Origin: Xanthomonas euroxanthea
GTDB taxonomy: Bacteria; Pseudomonadota; Gammaproteobacteria; Xanthomonadales; Xanthomonadaceae
DNA length: 64,000 bases
Assembly: GCF_900476395.1 (NCBI RefSeq)
Contig: NZ_UIHB01000001.1
Span: forward strand, 254,217 to 318,216
Direction of reading: 5' to 3'
Program-made: the position numbers and the translations under genes
Shown here: one piece after another, positions 1 to 8,152 of the stretch
Numbering within the stretch: the first letter of the stretch is position 1
Layout of the letters: every line of letters begins with the position of its first letter
Notes under the pieces: generated by a model
Database searches by the model: none
What the model saw: only the letters and a program-made list of their open reading frames with translations
What the model was told of the DNA's origin: nothing

Positions 1-1271
1 CGGATCTGTTGTTCACCGACGTGCGCATGCCCGGCGAGGATGGCCTGAGCCTGCTCGACAAGCTCAAGTCCAGGCACCCGCAGCTGCCGGTCATCGTGAT
101 GTCGGCCTACACCGATGTCGCCAGCACCGCCGGCGCCTTCCGCGGCGGCGCGCACGAGTTCCTGTCCAAGCCCTTCGATCTGGACGATGCGGTGGCACTG
201 GCCGCACGCGCGCTGCCGGATGCCGACGCCGGTGTCGAGGAGATCATCGGGACCCCATTGGCGGAAGGCTCGGCGGCGCTGATCGGCGACACCCCGGCGA
301 TGCAGGCGCTGTTCCGCGCGATCGGCCGGCTGGCGCAGGCACCGCTGTCGGTGCTGATCAACGGCGAAACCGGCACCGGCAAGGAACTGGTCGCGCGCGC
401 GCTGCACAACGAGTCGCCGCGCGCGCGCAAACCCTTCGTCGCGCTCAACACCGCCGCCATTCCGGCGGAGCTGCTGGAAAGCGAGTTGTTCGGCCACGAA
501 ACCGGCGCCTTCACCGGCGCCACCAAACGCCATATCGGCCGCTTCGAACAGGCCGACGGCGGCACGCTGTTCCTGGACGAAATCGGCGACATGCCGCTGC
601 CGCTGCAGACCCGCTTGCTGCGCGTACTGGCCGAGAACGAATTCTTCCGTGTCGGCGGGCGCGAGTTGATTCGCGTCGATGTGCGCGTGATTGCCGCCAC
701 CCACCAGGACCTGGAGGCGCTGGTCGAACAAGGCCGCTTCCGGGCCGACCTGTTGCATCGCCTGGATGTGGTGCGCCTGCAATTGCCGCCGCTGCGCGAG
801 CGCCGCGGCGACATCGCGCAACTGGCCGAGAACTTCCTGGCCATGGCCGGGCGCAAGCTCGACATGCTGCCCAAGCGACTGTCTTCGGCCGCACTGGAAC
901 AACTGCGCCACTACGACTGGCCCGGCAACGTGCGCGAACTGGAGAACGTGTGCTGGCGCCTGGCCGCGTTGTCCACTGCCGACATCATCGACGTGGTCGA
1001 TGTGGAATCGGCGCTGGCACGCGGCGGCCGCCGCCAGCGTGCCGGCCGCGGCGACGGGCAATGGGACGAGATGCTCTCCAGCTGGGCCGCGCAACGCCTG
1101 AGCGAAGGCGCCCAGGGCCTGCATGCCGAAGCGCGCGAACGCCTGGACAAGACCCTGCTCGAAGCCGCCCTGCAACTGACCCAGGGCCGCCGCGCCGAAG
1201 CGGCCGCACGCCTGGGTCTGGGCCGCAACACCGTCACCCGCAAGCTCGGGCCGGGGCGCAAGCGCCGCTGA
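1..1271 (+). CDS. ntrC: Nitrogen regulation response regulator NtrC, 5' end outside window
   Basis: Sigma-54-dependent response regulator that activates nitrogen-assimilation genes when phosphorylated by NtrB. The gene is cut by the window edge; the reading frame is open from base 3. The visible part begins in the receiver domain at the phospho-acceptor motif (FTDVRMPG, Asp codon at 18-20), so roughly 50 residues are missing. The AAA+ domain follows with Walker A GETGTGKE, an intact sigma-54 contact loop GAFTGA, Walker B LFLDEIGD and a PGNVREL segment. A Fis-type helix-turn-helix is at the C-terminus (RAEAAARLGLGRNTVTRKL). About 422 residues are visible of a usual 470. Other NtrC-family regulators share this architecture, so the exact name rests on overall similarity; ntrB and glnA would be expected upstream. 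Confidence 0.85.
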   Translation, partial: DLLFTDVRMPGEDGLSLLDKLKSRHPQLPVIVMSAYTDVASTAGAFRGGAHEFLSKPFDLDDAVALAARALPDADAGVEEIIGTPLAEGSAALIGDTPAMQALFRAIGRLAQAPLSVLINGETGTGKELVARALHNESPRARKPFVALNTAAIPAELLESELFGHETGAFTGATKRHIGRFEQADGGTLFLDEIGDMPLPLQTRLLRVLAENEFFRVGGRELIRVDVRVIAATHQDLEALVEQGRFRADLLHRLDVVRLQLPPLRERRGDIAQLAENFLAMAGRKLDMLPKRLSSAALEQLRHYDWPGNVRELENVCWRLAALSTADIIDVVDVESALARGGRRQRAGRGDGQWDEMLSSWAAQRLSEGAQGLHAEARERLDKTLLEAALQLTQGRRAEAAARLGLGRNTVTRKLGPGRKRR

Positions 1272-1293
1272 TTGGCCCACACCCGGAGTCGAG

Positions 1294-1319
1294 CCCCTCT
1301 CCCGCAGGCGGGAGAGGGG
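1294..1319. repeat. Intergenic hairpin repeat, CCCCTCTCCCGC family, copy 1
   Basis: Perfect inverted repeat with 12-base arms (CCCCTCTCCCGC) and a 2-base loop, just downstream of ntrC. Related copies lie at 1685-1710 and 38512-38537. There is no T-run after it, so it is better read as a REP-like dispersed element than as a terminator. Confidence 0.7.
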
Positions 1320-1470
1320 GCGCCTGCGAAAAGCCGTACTGCGCGCGCAGGTGGTCGAGCCAAGCAGCGAACCAGGCAGGATTGACGCGCATCACGGCGG
1401 CAAGCGGGGATGAACTCGCCGTTTTTCGCTCGCACGTGCCACCGCCTCGATTATCTGGCGGCGCACGACG

Positions 1471-1502
1471 CCCCCATCCGCCCTTCGGGCACCTTCCCCC
1501 GC
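1471..1502. repeat. Dispersed 32-base repeat module, copy 1
   Basis: Begins CCCCCATCCGCCCTTCGGGC. The same 32 bases occur in reverse complement at 38617-38648, also close to a CCCCTCTCCCGC hairpin, so the two modules travel together as a composite intergenic element. Confidence 0.7.
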
Positions 1503-1513
1503 ACGCGGGAGAA

Positions 1514-1585
1514 GGGAAGGCACGCGAGCAAGGTCAAACACGCGGGAAAGGGAAGGCACGCGCGCAAGGTCAAACACACGGGAAA
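1514..1585. repeat. Two-copy 36-base tandem repeat
   Basis: Two adjacent 36-base units starting GGGAAGGCACGCG, differing at only a few positions. No gene is visible on either strand here. Short overlapping open frames are low-complexity by-products of the repeat. Confidence 0.7.
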
Positions 1586-1626
1586 AGGCAAGGCAGGTGA
1601 CAAAAGGCAAGGCAGGCAGGAAAAGG

Positions 1627-1657
<31 letters not shown>

Positions 1658-1684
1658 AGGCAGGCATGAGTCCTCGCAGTCGAG

Positions 1685-1729
1685 CCCCTCTCCCGCCTGC
1701 GGGAGAGGGGTTGGGGTGAGGGTGCTTTT
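1685..1729. repeat. CCCCTCTCCCGC hairpin repeat, copy 2, with T-run
   Basis: Perfect 12-2-12 inverted repeat at 1685-1710, then TTGGGGTGAGGG and a T-run at 1725-1729. It belongs to the same family as 1294-1319. The T-run makes a weak terminator role possible, but it is far from any upstream stop codon. Confidence 0.6.
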
Positions 1730-1847
1730 TGCACATGTCCCGGCTCGCGACACCAACCCCGTAAACTCCTGGGCTGCCCCAGGCGCTTTTCATGACACGT
1801 GAACATGCGCCCGCATAGGTTTCCAGCCTGATCAGGAGAACAGCTCG

Positions 1848-2447
1848 ATGCGTTACCGGTCGCCCACGATCGTTGCCCTCACCGCGCTGGCGCTTGCCGC
1901 CTGCAGCAGCACGCCACCGCCGCCACCGCCTCCACCCCCGGCGGCGCGCGTGGTGCCGGTCCGTCCGGTCCAGCAGGCCGAAGCGGCGCTGGCATCGGCG
2001 TCGGGCAGCCTGGTCAGCGGTCGGGTGGTGCTGGTGCCGGCGTTGCAGGGCATCCGCATCACCGGCACGGTCGGTGGCCTGCGCCCCGGCGGCGTGGCCG
2101 GTTTCCACGTGCACGAACGCGGCGATTGCAGCGCCGCCGACGCCAGCAGCGCCGGCGCGCACTTCAATCCCGCCGGTGCGCCGCACGGACGTGCCGGCAG
2201 TACTCCCCACCACGCCGGCGACATGGACAACCTGCGTGCCGATGCCGAAGGTGTCGCGCATCTGGACATGATCGTTGCCGGCATCACCCTGGGCGATGCC
2301 GCGCCCACCGACGTGGTCGGCAAGTCGCTGGTCGTGCATGCCGATGCCGACGACTATCGCAGCCAACCCAGCGGCAATGCCGGCGCACGTCTGGCCTGCG
2401 GCGTCATCCGCGTCACCCAGTGGCGCACACCCCCTTCGCAGCCCTGA
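1848..2447 (+). CDS. sodC: Cu/Zn superoxide dismutase, lipoprotein, first of two tandem copies
   Basis: Converts superoxide to hydrogen peroxide and oxygen outside the cytoplasm. The N-terminus is a lipoprotein signal (LTALALAAC) followed at once by a run of nine prolines. All metal ligands of the family are present: HVHE, the bridging His in AHFNP, the PHG and HHAGD zinc ligands, and VVHADADDY; the GDC and LACG cysteines of the disulfide are kept. AGGAG lies upstream of the ATG. The protein is 199 residues. The paralogue at 2496 follows after 48 bases, so the pair is probably co-transcribed. Assignment as SodC is firm; the gene number is arbitrary. Confidence 0.93.
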   Translation: MRYRSPTIVALTALALAACSSTPPPPPPPPPAARVVPVRPVQQAEAALASASGSLVSGRVVLVPALQGIRITGTVGGLRPGGVAGFHVHERGDCSAADASSAGAHFNPAGAPHGRAGSTPHHAGDMDNLRADAEGVAHLDMIVAGITLGDAAPTDVVGKSLVVHADADDYRSQPSGNAGARLACGVIRVTQWRTPPSQP

Positions 2448-2495
2448 GTCGGGGCACCCCTGGCTGCAGCTGCGGCCTCTCTACAGGAGTTACTC

Positions 2496-3143
2496 ATGCG
2501 CATTCTTCCAACCACCTTGTTCCTGGCCACCGCGCTGGTGCTGACCGCGTGCAAGCGCGATGAGCCCGCCCCGGCCGATCCTGCACCCGCGCCGCAGGCC
2601 GGCGCACCGGCCGAAGCGGCGCATGGCGGCGAGCACGCCGCGGCCATGGTCACCGAAGCGGCGGCCACCACCACCGCAACCGCCGAACTCAAGCCGACCA
2701 AGGGCAGCGAGGTCAAAGGGACGGTGAGCTTCAAGATCGTCGACGGCGCGCTGCGTGTCACCGGCCAGCTCAGTGGCCTCAAGCCCGACAGCGAGCATGG
2801 CTTCCATATCCACGAGAAGGGCGATTGCAGCGCACCGGACGGCAGCAGTGCCGGTGGCCACTTCAATCCGGCCCAATCCGATCACGGCGCCGTCAGTGCC
2901 GACCCGCACCACGGCGGCGACATGCCCAACATCAAGGCCGATGCGCAGGGCAATGCCAGCATCGATGGCCCGGTGTCGAGCAACGTCAATCTCGGCAAGG
3001 CCGACCAGTTCGACATCGCCGGCCACGCGGTGATCGTGCATGCCGATGCCGACGACTACAAGACCCAGCCCACCGGCAACGCCGGCGGTCGCCTGGCCTG
3101 CGGCGTGATCACCACCGACAACGCGCCAGCGGCAACCAAGTAA
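2496..3143 (+). CDS. sodC: Cu/Zn superoxide dismutase, lipoprotein, second tandem copy
   Basis: Second extracytoplasmic Cu/Zn superoxide dismutase, 215 residues. The signal ends in a lipobox (ALVLTAC). A linker of about 50 residues rich in Ala, Pro and Thr precedes the catalytic domain. The ligands are all visible: FHIHEKGDCS, GGHFNP, HHGGD and VIVHADADDY, and LACG closes the domain. It shares the domain layout of the upstream copy but has a different linker, so this is an old rather than a recent duplication. AGGAG precedes the ATG at 2496. A strong terminator follows at 3169. Confidence 0.93.
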   Translation: MRILPTTLFLATALVLTACKRDEPAPADPAPAPQAGAPAEAAHGGEHAAAMVTEAAATTTATAELKPTKGSEVKGTVSFKIVDGALRVTGQLSGLKPDSEHGFHIHEKGDCSAPDGSSAGGHFNPAQSDHGAVSADPHHGGDMPNIKADAQGNASIDGPVSSNVNLGKADQFDIAGHAVIVHADADDYKTQPTGNAGGRLACGVITTDNAPAATK

Positions 3144-3168
3144 GCAGGACACGCCAGCAGCCCGGCAA

Positions 3169-3207
3169 AACGCCGCGGTGATCGATCACCGCGGCGTTGC
3201 TGTTTTT
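3169..3207 (+). terminator. Rho-independent terminator after the sodC pair
   Basis: 30-base inverted repeat (AACGCCGCGGTGAT arms around CG) at 3169-3198, then a T-run at 3203-3207. It begins 26 bases after the second sodC stop. The stem is symmetrical and could also stop transcripts from the minus strand. Confidence 0.9.
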
Positions 3208-3387
3208 GGGCCGCACTGGGAGCGATTCGCTCATGTGTGTGCGGGCGCATGGCGCCTCCGGCATGCCGCGCATCGCGCGTTGCATGGGGCCTGTCGGTAC
3301 GCATCGAGATGTCGCTACGGACCGATCCGGGCGCGCTGTGCAGGCAGCTGACGTTGACGCCGGCACCAGATCGGCGGCATCACCGGC

Positions 3388-3825
3388 TCAGTAATTCGGC
3401 CACAGCCCCGGCGTTGCCAGTTCCAGCAGATGCTCATCCGGGTCGCGGAAATAGAGGCTCTGCCCGCCGCCCGGCCACTGCGTGCGGCCTTCGATGGGCA
3501 CGTTGCAGGCCTGCAGGTGTGCTTCCCATGCGGCGAGTGCATCGGTAGCGATGGCCAGTGCGTAATGCGTGCGCCCGCTGCCATCATGCGGCGGAATCGT
3601 GCCGCCCGGCAGCGTCACTGTCGCAGTTGTACTGCCTTGCAGGAACAGCAACAGCACCTGCCCGGGCGCGATTGCGTATGCGGCCATGCGTGCGTCGCAA
3701 TACATCGCGTCCACTCCCAGCACGCGGGCGTAGAACGCACAGGCGCGCTGCAGATCCGCCACATACACGCCGGTTTCCAGGACGCCCTGCAACGCAGGCG
3801 CCGTGGAAGCCGGCGTCCGGCTCAC
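3388..3825 (-). CDS. VOC (glyoxalase/bleomycin resistance) superfamily protein
   Basis: 145-residue protein of the vicinal-oxygen-chelate fold. The paired beta-alpha-beta-beta-beta modules are recognisable: an N-terminal GVYVADLQRACAFYARVLG and a C-terminal RDPDEHLLELATPGLW. The metal-site Glu near the C-terminus (HLLELA) and a His in the middle (THYALAI) are present. The family includes glyoxalases, dioxygenases and resistance proteins, and the substrate cannot be read from sequence. Its start overlaps the end of the upstream gene by 4 bases (ATGA), so the two are translationally coupled. Confidence 0.8.
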   Translation of the reverse strand: MSRTPASTAPALQGVLETGVYVADLQRACAFYARVLGVDAMYCDARMAAYAIAPGQVLLLFLQGSTTATVTLPGGTIPPHDGSGRTHYALAIATDALAAWEAHLQACNVPIEGRTQWPGGGQSLYFRDPDEHLLELATPGLWPNY

Positions 3826-4706
3826 GCGGCCAGCGCCTGGCGCGGATCCTGCCCCGGTTCCACATGCACGTACAGCACCGGCAGCCCGTGGGCTTCCAGC
3901 ACTGCGGCCATCTGCCGCTGGCGCGACAGGTACTGCTCATACACCCCGCGCAGGCGCTCGCAATGCTCGCGGTCGTGCTGGTAGTAATCGCACCAGCCGG
4001 CCGGGTCGAACAGCGCGATGCGCACTTCGCCGTCGACATAGCGCAGCACCGGCTCGGGCGGCTGTTCCAGCCACTCTTCGGTGTGCGGGGCCAGCAGGGC
4101 GGCTTCGATCAGCGGCCATAGCGGCGCCAGGCCCTGGTTGTCGTACTGCATCGACATCATCGCCGCCAGGTCGTGCGCGGTGAGGTAACGCGCATGCTCG
4201 ATGCGTGCACCGAAGCTTTCCTGCGCCAGCAGCGCGGTATCGGCCTGCGCCATGCCCTGGGCCAGCAGCACCTCTTCCATCGCATCGGCCACCGTCGCCA
4301 CGGTCTGCGGATCGCCGGACAGCAGGAACGGCAGCACGCGCAGGCCGCCGCCGATCAGCTGCGGGTCGGCCTGGAAGGGCAAGGGGATCTCGCCCTGCGC
4401 GTCGGCACCAAACGCCAGCACGCGCGGGCTCTGGTCGCGCCCGGGCGCACGTGCATGCAGCTCGTCCAGCCGGCGATGCAGCGGCCAGCCGGGCCGCAGT
4501 ACTTCGGCCGGGTCGAAATGCGCCATTGCCACGCTGAGCTCGAGCTCGCGGATTTCGGGGATCCATTGCGCCAGGTCGCGGCCGATGCGTTCGGCCAGCA
4601 TGCCGGCCTGGTCCGGCGCCAGGGCGCCGCGCTCGGGGGCGGTGCCGCCCGTCAATTCCAGCGCCATCACACCCATGGCGGTCACGCCGTGTTCGGTCTT
4701 GCTCAT
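3822..4706 (-). CDS. Conserved hypothetical protein, function unknown
   Basis: About 294 residues from the ATG at 4706; in-frame GTG 4727 and ATG 4724 are alternative starts and none has a clear ribosome-binding site. I do not recognise the family. The protein is acidic, has no signal peptide or convincing membrane span, and contains a central low-charge segment (GGGLRVLPFLLSGD) and an acidic/aromatic segment (WCDYYQHDREHCERLRG). It overlaps the downstream VOC gene by 4 bases, which suggests a two-gene operon. It is divergent from the thiolase gene, with about 90 bases between the starts. Confidence 0.7.
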   Translation of the reverse strand: MSKTEHGVTAMGVMALELTGGTAPERGALAPDQAGMLAERIGRDLAQWIPEIRELELSVAMAHFDPAEVLRPGWPLHRRLDELHARAPGRDQSPRVLAFGADAQGEIPLPFQADPQLIGGGLRVLPFLLSGDPQTVATVADAMEEVLLAQGMAQADTALLAQESFGARIEHARYLTAHDLAAMMSMQYDNQGLAPLWPLIEAALLAPHTEEWLEQPPEPVLRYVDGEVRIALFDPAGWCDYYQHDREHCERLRGVYEQYLSRQRQMAAVLEAHGLPVLYVHVEPGQDPRQALAA

Positions 4707-4794
4707 GATTCGCGGTTGGCCCATCACGGGGTCGAAGCTACACTGCGGCCATTATGCCTGCCGGCCCTGTGCAGGCCATGTCCCCGAGTCCTCC

Positions 4795-6090
4795 ATGCCA
4801 GGTCAACCGATGCCCGCAGCCCGTCCCGTCGCCATCCTGGGCGGCGTTCGTATCCCGTTCTGTCGTCAGAACACCGCTTATGCGGACGTGGGCAACCTGG
4901 GCATGTCGGTGCGCACGCTGGGCGCGCTGGTCGAGCGCTTCGGGCTGCATGGGCAGCAATTGGGCGAAGTGGCGATGGGGGCGGTGATCAAGCACTCCTC
5001 GGACTGGAACCTGGCCCGCGAGGCGGCGCTGTCGTCCGGGCTGTCGCCGCTGACGCCGGGCATCACCCTGCAGCGCGCCTGCGGCACCAGCCTGGATTCG
5101 GTGATCACCATCGCCAACAAGATCGCGCTGGGCCAGATCGATTCGGGCATCGGCGGCGGCTCGGACACCACCTCGGAAGTGCCGATCGTCTACGGCAAGA
5201 AGCTGCGCGCGCGGCTGATGGCCGCCAACCGCGCCAAGGCCACCGGCGACAAGCTCAAGGCGCTGCTGCGTGGCTTCAAGTTCGGCGAGCTCAAGCCCGA
5301 ATTCCCCGGCGTGGCCGAGCCGCGCACCGGCAAGAGCATGGGCGACCATTGCGAGGACATGGCCAAGGAATGGAACATCTCGCGCGATTCGCAGGACGAA
5401 TGGGCGGTGTCCTCGCACCACAAGCTGGCCGCCGCCTATGAGCGCGGTTTCTTCGACACGCTGATCGCGCCGTTCCGCGGCGTCTCGCGCGACAACATCC
5501 TGCGCGCCGACACCTCGCTGGAAAAGCTGGCCACGCTGCGCCCGGCCTTCGACAAGACCTCCGGCCGCGGCACGCTGACCGCGGCCAACTCCACCCCGCT
5601 CACCGACGGTGCGGCCGCGGTGCTGTTGTCCAGCGAAGCCTGGGCGCTGGCGCACGGCCACACCCCGATGGCCTATCTGCGCGATGCGCAGGTGTCGGCG
5701 GTGGATTTCGTGCATGGCGAAGGCCTGTTGATGGCGCCCACCATTGCTGTGCCGCAGATGCTGGCGCGCCAGGGCCTGACCCTGCAGGACTTCGACATCT
5801 ACGAAATCCACGAGGCCTTCGCCGCGCAGGTGCTGTGCACGCTGCGCGCCTGGGAAAGCGAGGATTACTGCCGCAATCGCCTGGGGCTGGAAGCGCCGCT
5901 TGGGCGTATCGACCCGGACAAGATCAACCCGCTGGGCTCGTCGCTGGCCACCGGCCACCCCTTCGCCGCCACCGGTGCACGCGTGGTGGCAACGGCCGCC
6001 AAGCAACTGGAAGAACGCGGCGGCGGGCGGGCGTTGATCTCGATCTGCACCGCCGGCGGCATGGGCGTGGTGGCCATCGTCGAGCGCTGA
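4795..6090 (+). CDS. Acetyl-CoA C-acyltransferase (thiolase, FadI-like)
   Basis: Thiolase that cleaves 3-ketoacyl-CoA, or condenses two acyl-CoAs in the biosynthetic direction. It has 431 residues, typical of the FadI/FadA group. The catalytic residues are all visible: nucleophile Cys96 in QRACGTS, His388 in LATGHPFAATG, and Cys418 in SICTAGGMG. The frame is open far upstream, but similarity to thiolases begins at ARPVAILGGVRIPF, so the start is ATG 4795 or ATG 4810. The closest match in feel is FadI, but no fadJ partner is adjacent, so chain-length range is unknown. Confidence 0.85.
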   Translation: MPGQPMPAARPVAILGGVRIPFCRQNTAYADVGNLGMSVRTLGALVERFGLHGQQLGEVAMGAVIKHSSDWNLAREAALSSGLSPLTPGITLQRACGTSLDSVITIANKIALGQIDSGIGGGSDTTSEVPIVYGKKLRARLMAANRAKATGDKLKALLRGFKFGELKPEFPGVAEPRTGKSMGDHCEDMAKEWNISRDSQDEWAVSSHHKLAAAYERGFFDTLIAPFRGVSRDNILRADTSLEKLATLRPAFDKTSGRGTLTAANSTPLTDGAAAVLLSSEAWALAHGHTPMAYLRDAQVSAVDFVHGEGLLMAPTIAVPQMLARQGLTLQDFDIYEIHEAFAAQVLCTLRAWESEDYCRNRLGLEAPLGRIDPDKINPLGSSLATGHPFAATGARVVATAAKQLEERGGGRALISICTAGGMGVVAIVER

Positions 6091-6120
6091 CGCTGCTGCG
6101 CAGCGTGGGATTGGGCATTC

Positions 6121-6177
6121 GGGAGTGGGGATTCGCAAGCATGAAGCGGACTCCTGATTTTACGAATCCCCACTCCC
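6121..6177. repeat. 15-base inverted repeat, GGGAGTGGGGATTCG type
   Basis: Perfect 15-base arms (6121-6135 and 6163-6177) around a 27-base loop, between the thiolase and the next gene. Similar GGGATTCGGGAAT-like strings appear at about 38791-38822. It looks like a dispersed intergenic element; without a T-run it is a poor terminator. Confidence 0.65.
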
Positions 6178-6204
6178 CAACCTCCAACCTGCAAGGACGC
6201 ATGG

Positions 6205-6747
6205 ATGTCGAACGTTGATGCACGCGAACCACCCACGCTCTACCTGCCTCCGGCGCACGGTGCCGTGTGGCGCGAGGGCGATGTGCTGGTGTGCACGCCG
6301 GGCGCCGACCTGCCGCCACGTTGCGTCAAGTGCAATGCGCCGGCCGACACTTCGCCGCGCCGCTACATCTTCCACTGGCATCATCCGGCGATCTATCTGG
6401 CGCTGCTGATGGGCGTACTGCCGTATCTGATCCTGGCCCTGGTGCTGCGCAAGCGCAGCGCGCATGTGGTGACCTTGTGCCTGCAGCATGAGCGGCGCCG
6501 GGTGCGCTATGCCGTCATCACCAGAGCGTCGGTCTTGCCATTGCTGGCAGGTGGTCTGGTGCTGGATGGCGCGATCGGCTGGCTGGCCGGCGCTGGCGTG
6601 ATGGCGGTCATGCTGTTGATCGGCAGACTGGGGTCGCGTGTCTTGTCGCCGCACTCGGTCGACGACGCGCAGTCGCGTTTCCTGGGCGCCTGCGATGCGT
6701 TCTTGCACGAGTTGCCGGCGCCACCCCGGCGCGCACGCGATTGGTAA
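6205..6747 (+). CDS. Hypothetical membrane protein with a CxxC motif
   Basis: 180 residues, not assigned to a named family. The N-terminal soluble part contains PPRCVKCNAPAD, a short CxxC pair that could bind a metal. Two hydrophobic segments follow: IYLALLMGVLPYLILALVL and, after a polar stretch with another Cys (LCLQHERRR), LLAGGLVLDGAIGWLAGAGVMAVMLLIG. AAGGA lies 7 bases before the ATG. It is convergent with hemY and shows no operon partner. Confidence 0.7.
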   Translation: MSNVDAREPPTLYLPPAHGAVWREGDVLVCTPGADLPPRCVKCNAPADTSPRRYIFHWHHPAIYLALLMGVLPYLILALVLRKRSAHVVTLCLQHERRRVRYAVITRASVLPLLAGGLVLDGAIGWLAGAGVMAVMLLIGRLGSRVLSPHSVDDAQSRFLGACDAFLHELPAPPRRARDW

Positions 6748-6886
6748 TTTGTGGCGGTGCGCCTGCACACGCCTTCAGAGCGGTTGTGCGTCGCGCTCCT
6801 GCAGATCTCCCGGCCAGCCGGTAAACCTGCGTGGCGGTTCTCGCGTTTGTCCGCGCAGCGTTGCCGCAGCGATCAGACCCCAGCGA

Positions 6887-8152
6887 TCAAGGCAGGCGAT
6901 CGTCCGGTGCGAGCGGGTCGGCCGGCGGCGTTGGGTATGCCGATACGATCGGCCCGCGCAGCGACTGCTGCGGCAGGCCCTCGTGCACCGGCTCGCCGCG
7001 TGCGGCGCGCAGGGCATTGGCGTAGCAATGCTGTGCGGACAGCAGGTCGCCCGCGGCGGCAAAGCCGTGGCCGAGTTCTTCCCAGGCCTCGCTGCCCGCG
7101 CCATTGGCGACCGCGCGATGCAGGAACTCTTCGGCCTGCGACCACTGCTGCTGGTGCCGCGCCAGACGCGCCAGGGTCAGCAACAGGCCAGGGCTGTCCG
7201 GGTACTGGGTCAGCCAACGCTGGGCACTGGCGCGGCGTGAATCGTATTTTTCCAATGGCAGCACGCCGTACAGACGCACCAGCGATTCGTCCCACTGCGC
7301 GTCCAGCGCCTGTTCCAGGCTATGCACCGCCGCATCGTCCCAGTGCAGCACCGCCGCGCGCTGTGCGTAGGCGCCCACCACCGCGGGATAGGTGCGCAGC
7401 GGTTTGGGCAGCGCTTCCCAGCGTTCGGCCAGGGCATTGGCATCGCCGGCCTGCAACAGCGTCTGCTCGGCCAGCGTGGCTTCCAGTGCGCTGTAGGCCT
7501 CCGGTGCCAGCACCGCCTGCTGACGCAATGCGCCGAGCTGACCGTAGGCCTCGTCGGCACGGCCGATTTGCGCCAGGGCGTGCGTGCGCAGCAGCAGGCC
7601 GCGCGCCGGCAGTGGCTGCGCGCTGGCATGATCGAGCGCGTTGATCGCCTCGACCGGGCGTTGCCGCGCCAGATGCCGCTCGCCCTGCAGCAGCGCATGC
7701 GCGGTGGGGTCGCGCTCGGCCAATTGCTGGGCCAGTGCGTTTGCCGACGCCTCATCGCCGCGGGCATCGGCAACGCGCACTGCACTGGCCAGGGCGATGC
7801 CGCTGACGTCGGCATCCTCGCTGGCGTTGACGAGCAGGCGCTCGGCACGCTGCCACTGGCCATGATCGGCTGCGCGCAGGCCTTCGATCAGGCGGGCGCG
7901 GCCTTTCTTGCGGCGATACTTGCCCCAGACCCGGAACGGCAGGCTGACCAGCGTCCACACCAGCCACAGCACCAGCAGCGCGATGACCAGGATCAGCAAC
8001 GCCTGCGGCATGGCGGCGCGATAGTCGTTGCCGCCGACGCTCACCACCACATTGCCCAGATCGTAACTGGTCTGATGCGAGAGCCATTGCGCACCGAGCA
8101 CGCCCAGCGCCACGGCAACCAACAGGATCAAGACGGTACGCAACACTTTCAT
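6887..8152 (-). CDS. hemY: HemY, haem-biosynthesis-associated TPR membrane protein
   Basis: 421-residue inner-membrane protein. An N-terminal membrane helix (VLRTVLILLVAVALGVLGA) and a second one (LLILVIALLVLWLVWTLV) are followed by a HemY N-domain and a long tetratricopeptide-like helical region ending near ANALRAARGEP. This is the proteobacterial HemY of the hemCDXY cluster, not the protoporphyrinogen oxidase also called HemY; its biochemical role is poorly defined. It overlaps hemX by 4 bases and is the last gene of hemD-hemX-hemY. Confidence 0.88.
   Translation of the reverse strand: MKVLRTVLILLVAVALGVLGAQWLSHQTSYDLGNVVVSVGGNDYRAAMPQALLILVIALLVLWLVWTLVSLPFRVWGKYRRKKGRARLIEGLRAADHGQWQRAERLLVNASEDADVSGIALASAVRVADARGDEASANALAQQLAERDPTAHALLQGERHLARQRPVEAINALDHASAQPLPARGLLLRTHALAQIGRADEAYGQLGALRQQAVLAPEAYSALEATLAEQTLLQAGDANALAERWEALPKPLRTYPAVVGAYAQRAAVLHWDDAAVHSLEQALDAQWDESLVRLYGVLPLEKYDSRRASAQRWLTQYPDSPGLLLTLARLARHQQQWSQAEEFLHRAVANGAGSEAWEELGHGFAAAGDLLSAQHCYANALRAARGEPVHEGLPQQSLRGPIVSAYPTPPADPLAPDDRLP

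Noticed and set aside
4201..4794. N-terminal extension of the thiolase frame
   Set aside because: The frame stays open but overlaps the divergent hypothetical gene, and similarity to thiolases begins only at about 4810.
4738..6138. Long minus-strand open frame (466 codons) opposite the thiolase
   Set aside because: It mirrors the thiolase codons, as expected for antisense frames in GC-rich DNA. The composition is dominated by Arg, Ala, Gly and His, and no domain is recognisable.
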